Shown here: in pieces, positions 5,408-8,595 of the stretch
Layout of the letters: every line of letters starts with the position of its first letter
How positions within the stretch are numbered: position 1 is the first letter of the stretch
Source: Christensenella sp. UBA1782
GTDB taxonomy: Bacteria; Bacillota; Clostridia; Christensenellales; DTU072
Reading direction: 5' to 3'
NCBI GenBank assembly: GCA_002315475.1
Contig: DCGI01000028.1
Span: forward strand, 1-8,595
DNA: 8,595 nt
Program-made: the position numbers and the translations under genes
Notes under the pieces: generated by a model
Databases searched by the model: none
Seen by the model: only the letters and a program-made list of their open reading frames with translations
What the model was told of the DNA's origin: nothing

Positions 5408-6787
5408 ATGAAATATGATGTTATTATCGTGGGTGCAGGTCCCGCAGGAATTTTTACCGCTTACCAACTTTTGGAAAAAGGCTTTGCCGGAAAAATAGCA
5501 ATTTTTGAAGAGGGTAAAACTTTGGAAAAACGTTCTTGTCCCAAAAACGTAACCAATAAATGCGTGCAATGTAAACCTTGTTGTAACATTACGGCGGGTT
5601 TTGCGGGTGCCGGTGCGTTCAGTGACGGAAAACTATCGTTAAGCTGTGAAGTCGGCGGTGATTTGCCCGATTTGATAGGTGCAAGAAAGGCACAGGAATT
5701 GATAGACTACACCGACAAGATTTATTTGAAATTCGGTGCCGATACCCATATCGAAGGGGTGGAGTACGTGGACGAAATCAAAGAGATAAGAAGAAGAGCC
5801 ATCATGGCGGATTTGAAACTCGTCGATTGTCCCATTCGTCACTTAGGAACCGAAAAAGCGCACGATTTATATTTGAAACTGCAACATTATTTGACAGACA
5901 AGGGCGTAGATCTTATTTCGGAAACGCTTGTTACCGACCTTTTGATAAAGGACGGAAATTGTACGGGCGTCGTTGCCGGCGGCAAAGAATACTTTTCCGA
6001 TATCACCGTCGTGGCTACGGGAAGAAGGGGTGCCGATTGGTTGGATAAAATGTGCAGAGTCCATTCTATCCGTTCCGAATCGGGGAACGTCGATATCGGT
6101 GTGCGTGTGGAACTTCGCAGTGAAGTCATGGAAGAAGTCAATAAGGCTTTGTACGAATCGAAATTGATTGGTTACCCGAAGCCGTTTTTTAATAAGGTAA
6201 GGACTTTTTGTCAAAATCCCGGCGGATTCGTTGCGCAGGAAAACTATGATAACAACCTTGCTTTGGTCAACGGTCACGCCTTTAAGGAAGTCAAATCCGA
6301 AAATACGAATTTGGCAATTCTTTGTTCTCACCATTTTTCCGTACCGTTCAATCAACCCATTCTTTATGCGCAAAAGGTCGGACAACTTATGAATATGCTC
6401 GGTGACGGTCATATTTTGGTACAAAGATTGGGCGATATTCGTTGCGGCAAAAGAACGTGGGAAAAAGAACTGTCAAAAGGAAACGTGCGTCCTACTTTGG
6501 TAGATGCCATTGCAGGCGATATTACCAGTGCGTTACCGTACAGAACAATGATTTCCATTTTGGAATTTATATCCCAAGTGGATAAGATTTTCCCCGGGTT
6601 CGGGGGAAGCGAAACCCTTTTATATGCTCCCGAGATTAAGTTTTACAGCAACCGAATCGTTATGGATGAAAATTTGAAAACGGGCGTGAACAACCTGTAT
6701 TGTTTGGGTGACTCCAGCGGATGGACGAGAGGACTGATGATGTCTTCCGTTATGGGTGTGCATCTCGCCGATATTTTGAGTAAATGA
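5408..6787 (+). CDS. FAD-dependent dehydrogenase, COG2509 type
   Basis: Encodes 459 aa from ATG 5408. The N-terminal Rossmann fold has YDVIIVGAGPAG at residues 3-14 and an acidic residue at the end of the second strand (IFEEG, 32-36), typical of FAD binding. A cysteine cluster follows, C44-x7-C52-x2-C55-x2-C58 (plus C59), leading into AGAGAFSDGKL at 66-76. This Cys-rich insert before a GAFSDGK motif is a hallmark of the uncharacterised COG2509 flavoproteins. VVATGRRG and a C-terminal LYCLGDSSGWTRG (GD at about 434-435) complete the FAD site. The length suggests the short form, without an additional N-terminal domain found in some longer relatives. The substrate is unknown; the cysteines could bind a metal, possibly an Fe-S cluster, but that is inference. 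It lies 21 nt after the LeuB-like gene and its stop overlaps the nnr start (ATGA, 6784-6787), so it belongs to the same transcription unit. Confidence 0.88.
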   Translation: MKYDVIIVGAGPAGIFTAYQLLEKGFAGKIAIFEEGKTLEKRSCPKNVTNKCVQCKPCCNITAGFAGAGAFSDGKLSLSCEVGGDLPDLIGARKAQELIDYTDKIYLKFGADTHIEGVEYVDEIKEIRRRAIMADLKLVDCPIRHLGTEKAHDLYLKLQHYLTDKGVDLISETLVTDLLIKDGNCTGVVAGGKEYFSDITVVATGRRGADWLDKMCRVHSIRSESGNVDIGVRVELRSEVMEEVNKALYESKLIGYPKPFFNKVRTFCQNPGGFVAQENYDNNLALVNGHAFKEVKSENTNLAILCSHHFSVPFNQPILYAQKVGQLMNMLGDGHILVQRLGDIRCGKRTWEKELSKGNVRPTLVDAIAGDITSALPYRTMISILEFISQVDKIFPGFGGSETLLYAPEIKFYSNRIVMDENLKTGVNNLYCLGDSSGWTRGLMMSSVMGVHLADILSK

Positions 6788-8235
6788 AGCCGATTTGTTT
6801 GGTGAAAGAAATGCAAGAAAACGATTTGGCGGCCGTATCTGCGGGCGCCACTTCTATATCTTTACTAAAAAAAGCGGGAGAAAAACTATATGAGAATATA
6901 CCCGAAGCGAATCGTTATTTGATACTATGCGGAAAAGGGAATAACGGTGGGGACGGGTACGTATGCGCCGATTATCTTTATAGAGCGGGCAAAAACGTTT
7001 CGGTGTTGTGCCTAGAAAAACCGGTTACCGCAGATAGTTTGTATTCTTATGAAATTTGTCAAAAAAACGGAATAATCTGTTGCGAAGGATACAAAGAAAT
7101 AGATTTTTCTCGTTATGACGTAATCGTAGATTGTTTATTCGGAATCGGTTTTCGAGGAGAAATGCAAGAACCTTACAAAACCGTCGTTTCTCTTGTAAAC
7201 GCTTCCGGTGCATACGTTGTTTCTTGCGATATAGCAAGCGGCATTTCGGGAGATAACGGTTTGGGCGAGGGGATACGAGCGGATAAGGTTGTCGCCATAC
7301 AAAGTTATAAGTACGGACATTTTTTGAATCGAGGAAAAGATTTTCATCGTTCTGCCGTTTGCGTGGATATCGGTATACCCGTTTCCGAATGGTCTTTTCT
7401 GTGTGAGCGGCAAGATTTTGTTTCCTTTTTTCAAGAAAGAGAAAACTATTCTTATAAGGGAAAATTCGGCTATGACGCAATTTTTGCGGGAAGTGAAAAC
7501 TTCTCGGGAGCGTCCAAACTCGCTGCACTCGGGTGTTCCGCCATGCGTGCGGGGGCGGGCGTCCTTCGTCTTGCCGTTCCGACGGGTTGTCAAGATGCGG
7601 TAAGACCGTATTTATTGGAAACTACTTTATTTGACGAGAATAAAACGGAAACGGTTTGTAAAGGTGCTTCCTGCATCGGTGTAGGATGCGGTTGGGGTAG
7701 AGATGACGACAGAATAGACCTTTTGCGGAAAATTCTGCAAATTGCCGACTGCCCCGTTCTTATCGATGCCGACGGTTTGTATGCTTTCAAAAAATTAGAG
7801 TTTTCTTTTCCGACCGATAAAAAAATCGTTATTACGCCGCATTATGCCGAAATGGCGCACTTGTGCGACGTTTCACCTGCCGACATAGAAAAAAATCCTG
7901 TAGGCTATGCGAAAGGGTTTGCCGCTCGCTATGGTGTAATCGTTGCCTTAAAAGGAGCGAGTACGGTGGTGACGGACGGTAAAAAAATCCTTTTGACCGC
8001 AACGGGTTGTGCCGGCATGGCGACTGCCGGCAGCGGAGATGTTTTACTCGGAATCATGACGGCGGTGGTAGGACAAAAAATAGAAAATCTTTTATTATCC
8101 GTAGCTTACGCTACATTCTTAAATGGAATTGCCGGAGAACTTGCTCAAAAAGAGTATACCGATATCGGTATGACGGCATCGGATACCGTCGCAAATATTC
8201 CCAAAGCCGTAAAATTCTTGCGTAAAATGATTTGA
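6784..8235 (+). CDS. nnr: Bifunctional NAD(P)H-hydrate repair enzyme (epimerase + dehydratase)
   Basis: Encodes 483 aa in the standard two-domain fusion. Residues 1 to about 215 are the NAD(P)HX epimerase (NnrE/YjeF-N): GKGNNGGDGYV at 50-60, VDCLFGIGFRG at 115-125 and DIASGISGDNG at 149-159. Residues from about 220 to the end are the ADP- or ATP-dependent NAD(P)HX dehydratase (NnrD, ribokinase-like): YKGKFGYDAIFAGS starting at 224, GASKLAALGCSAMRAGAG, DADGLY, TPHYAEMAHL and GCAGMATAGSGDVLLGI at 408-424 with the catalytic-type D419. The enzyme converts S- and R-NAD(P)HX back to NAD(P)H. Some usual motif residues vary: DIPSG is DIASG, HPGE is HYAE, and the NPGM sequence is CAGM, while the GSGD core is kept. 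It begins inside the stop of the flavoprotein gene and has no separate RBS, so it is translationally coupled. The TGA stop lies inside the -35 box of the dapA promoter. Confidence 0.95.
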   Translation: MKPICLVKEMQENDLAAVSAGATSISLLKKAGEKLYENIPEANRYLILCGKGNNGGDGYVCADYLYRAGKNVSVLCLEKPVTADSLYSYEICQKNGIICCEGYKEIDFSRYDVIVDCLFGIGFRGEMQEPYKTVVSLVNASGAYVVSCDIASGISGDNGLGEGIRADKVVAIQSYKYGHFLNRGKDFHRSAVCVDIGIPVSEWSFLCERQDFVSFFQERENYSYKGKFGYDAIFAGSENFSGASKLAALGCSAMRAGAGVLRLAVPTGCQDAVRPYLLETTLFDENKTETVCKGASCIGVGCGWGRDDDRIDLLRKILQIADCPVLIDADGLYAFKKLEFSFPTDKKIVITPHYAEMAHLCDVSPADIEKNPVGYAKGFAARYGVIVALKGASTVVTDGKKILLTATGCAGMATAGSGDVLLGIMTAVVGQKIENLLLSVAYATFLNGIAGELAQKEYTDIGMTASDTVANIPKAVKFLRKMI

Positions 8236-8262
8236 CATTTTTTCGGAATCTGTTAATATACT
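8232..8262 (+). promoter_or_regulatory. Probable dapA promoter
   Basis: A consensus -35 TTGACA (8232-8237) overlaps the nnr stop codon. The -10 could be TATACT (8257-8262) with a rather long 19-bp spacer, or TAATAT (8254-8259) with 16 bp. There is no hairpin terminator between nnr and dapA, so dapA may also receive read-through from the leuA unit. Confidence 0.6.
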
Positions 8263-8274
8263 ATTGTAACGACC

Positions 8275-8283
8275 AAAGGAGGG
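8275..8283 (+). promoter_or_regulatory. Strong RBS of dapA
   Basis: AAAGGAGGG is nearly fully complementary to the 16S rRNA 3' end. The GGAGG core (8278-8282) lies 12 nt before ATG 8295, slightly long but usable, and the family N-terminus starts at that ATG. Confidence 0.8.
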
Positions 8284-8294
8284 TATTCCCCATT

Positions 8295-8595
8295 ATGAAA
8301 CAAAAAACACTTTTTCAAGGAGTGGCAACCGCGTTGATTACTCCTTTTAATCAAGACGGTATCGACTATGAAAAGTTTTATCGTTTAATCAACTGGCAAA
8401 TTGACAGCGGTGTTCAGGCACTTGTCGTTTGCGGGACGACGGGAGAATCTTCCACCCTTTCCGATAACGAACACAGAGACGCCATTACCTACGCTTGCAA
8501 AGTCGTCAACGGCAGAGTACCCGTTATTGCCGGTGCAGGCAGTAACGATACGAATTATGCGATGGATCTCGCGCGTTGCGCGTGTCAAGCGGGCC
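8295..8595 (+). CDS. dapA: 4-hydroxy-tetrahydrodipicolinate synthase, 5' part (cut by window end)
   Basis: The first 100 residues of DapA are present and the frame is still open at the window edge; the full protein would be about 290 aa. The enzyme condenses pyruvate with aspartate semialdehyde in the diaminopimelate/lysine pathway, which also supplies peptidoglycan. Visible family features: FQGVATALITPF at residues 7-18, the substrate-site motif CGTTGES at 46-52 (T48-T49), LSDNEH at 55-60, and VIAGAGSNDT at 77-86. The Schiff-base lysine and the catalytic tyrosine lie beyond the window, so a related member of the N-acetylneuraminate lyase/DapA superfamily cannot be fully excluded, though the GTTGES and GAGSNDT motifs favour DapA itself. 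It probably has its own promoter and a strong RBS. Confidence 0.92.
   Translation, partial: MKQKTLFQGVATALITPFNQDGIDYEKFYRLINWQIDSGVQALVVCGTTGESSTLSDNEHRDAITYACKVVNGRVPVIAGAGSNDTNYAMDLARCACQAG

Noticed and set aside
5867..6424. 185-codon - strand open frame within the flavoprotein gene
   Set aside because: Shadow of a well-supported + strand gene, with no promoter, no RBS and no recognisable motif.
7025..7593. Two overlapping - strand open frames (167 and 152 codons) within nnr
   Set aside because: Both are antisense shadows of nnr with basic, low-complexity translations and no supporting signals.

Overview
The window looks like a chromosomal segment of a low-to-mid GC Gram-positive-type bacterium, most likely an anaerobic Bacillota/Clostridia lineage. 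This rests on sigma-A type promoters (TTGACA or TTTACA, 17-bp spacer, TATACT or TATAGT), GGAG/GAGG ribosome binding sites, an intrinsic terminator with a U-tract, tight ATGA gene overlaps and housekeeping genes typical of that group. No mobile element, CRISPR array, tRNA or rRNA is visible. The lineage is an inference, because no marker gene is present.

Layout. (1) Positions 1-500, + strand: the 3' end of an unidentified Thr-rich, beta-strand-like protein, then a 98-codon unidentified gene, ending in a strong hairpin terminator. The last ~20 residues of the two proteins resemble each other. (2) Positions 514-2979, - strand: a membrane-anchored calcineurin-like metallophosphoesterase with its own strong promoter, and upstream of it a glycerate 2-kinase with a GTG start. 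(3) Positions 2980-3071: a divergent control region in which the - strand promoter of the glycerate kinase and the + strand promoter of leuA face each other with overlapping -10 boxes. (4) Positions 3072-8235, + strand: a compact four-gene transcription unit made of leuA (2-isopropylmalate synthase), a shrunken isopropylmalate-dehydrogenase-like protein, a COG2509-type FAD-dependent dehydrogenase and the bifunctional NAD(P)H-hydrate repair enzyme nnr. The first and last pairs overlap by ATGA and the middle pair is separated by only 21 nt. (5) From 8295, + strand: the start of dapA with its own promoter and RBS, cut by the window end.

How the genes work together. LeuA commits 2-oxoisovalerate to leucine synthesis. 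The usual partners leuC, leuD and a normal leuB are not in the window. The gene coupled to leuA is instead a LeuB homologue that seems to have lost the substrate-binding arginines, the catalytic Tyr and Lys and two of three metal-binding aspartates, while keeping an intact 275-codon frame. It looks like a pseudoenzyme and is the most interesting item here. One possibility is that it is a regulatory or structural partner, by analogy with the non-catalytic subunits of eukaryotic NAD-isocitrate dehydrogenase. Nnr repairs damaged NAD(P)H, and the COG2509 flavoprotein has no firmly known role.
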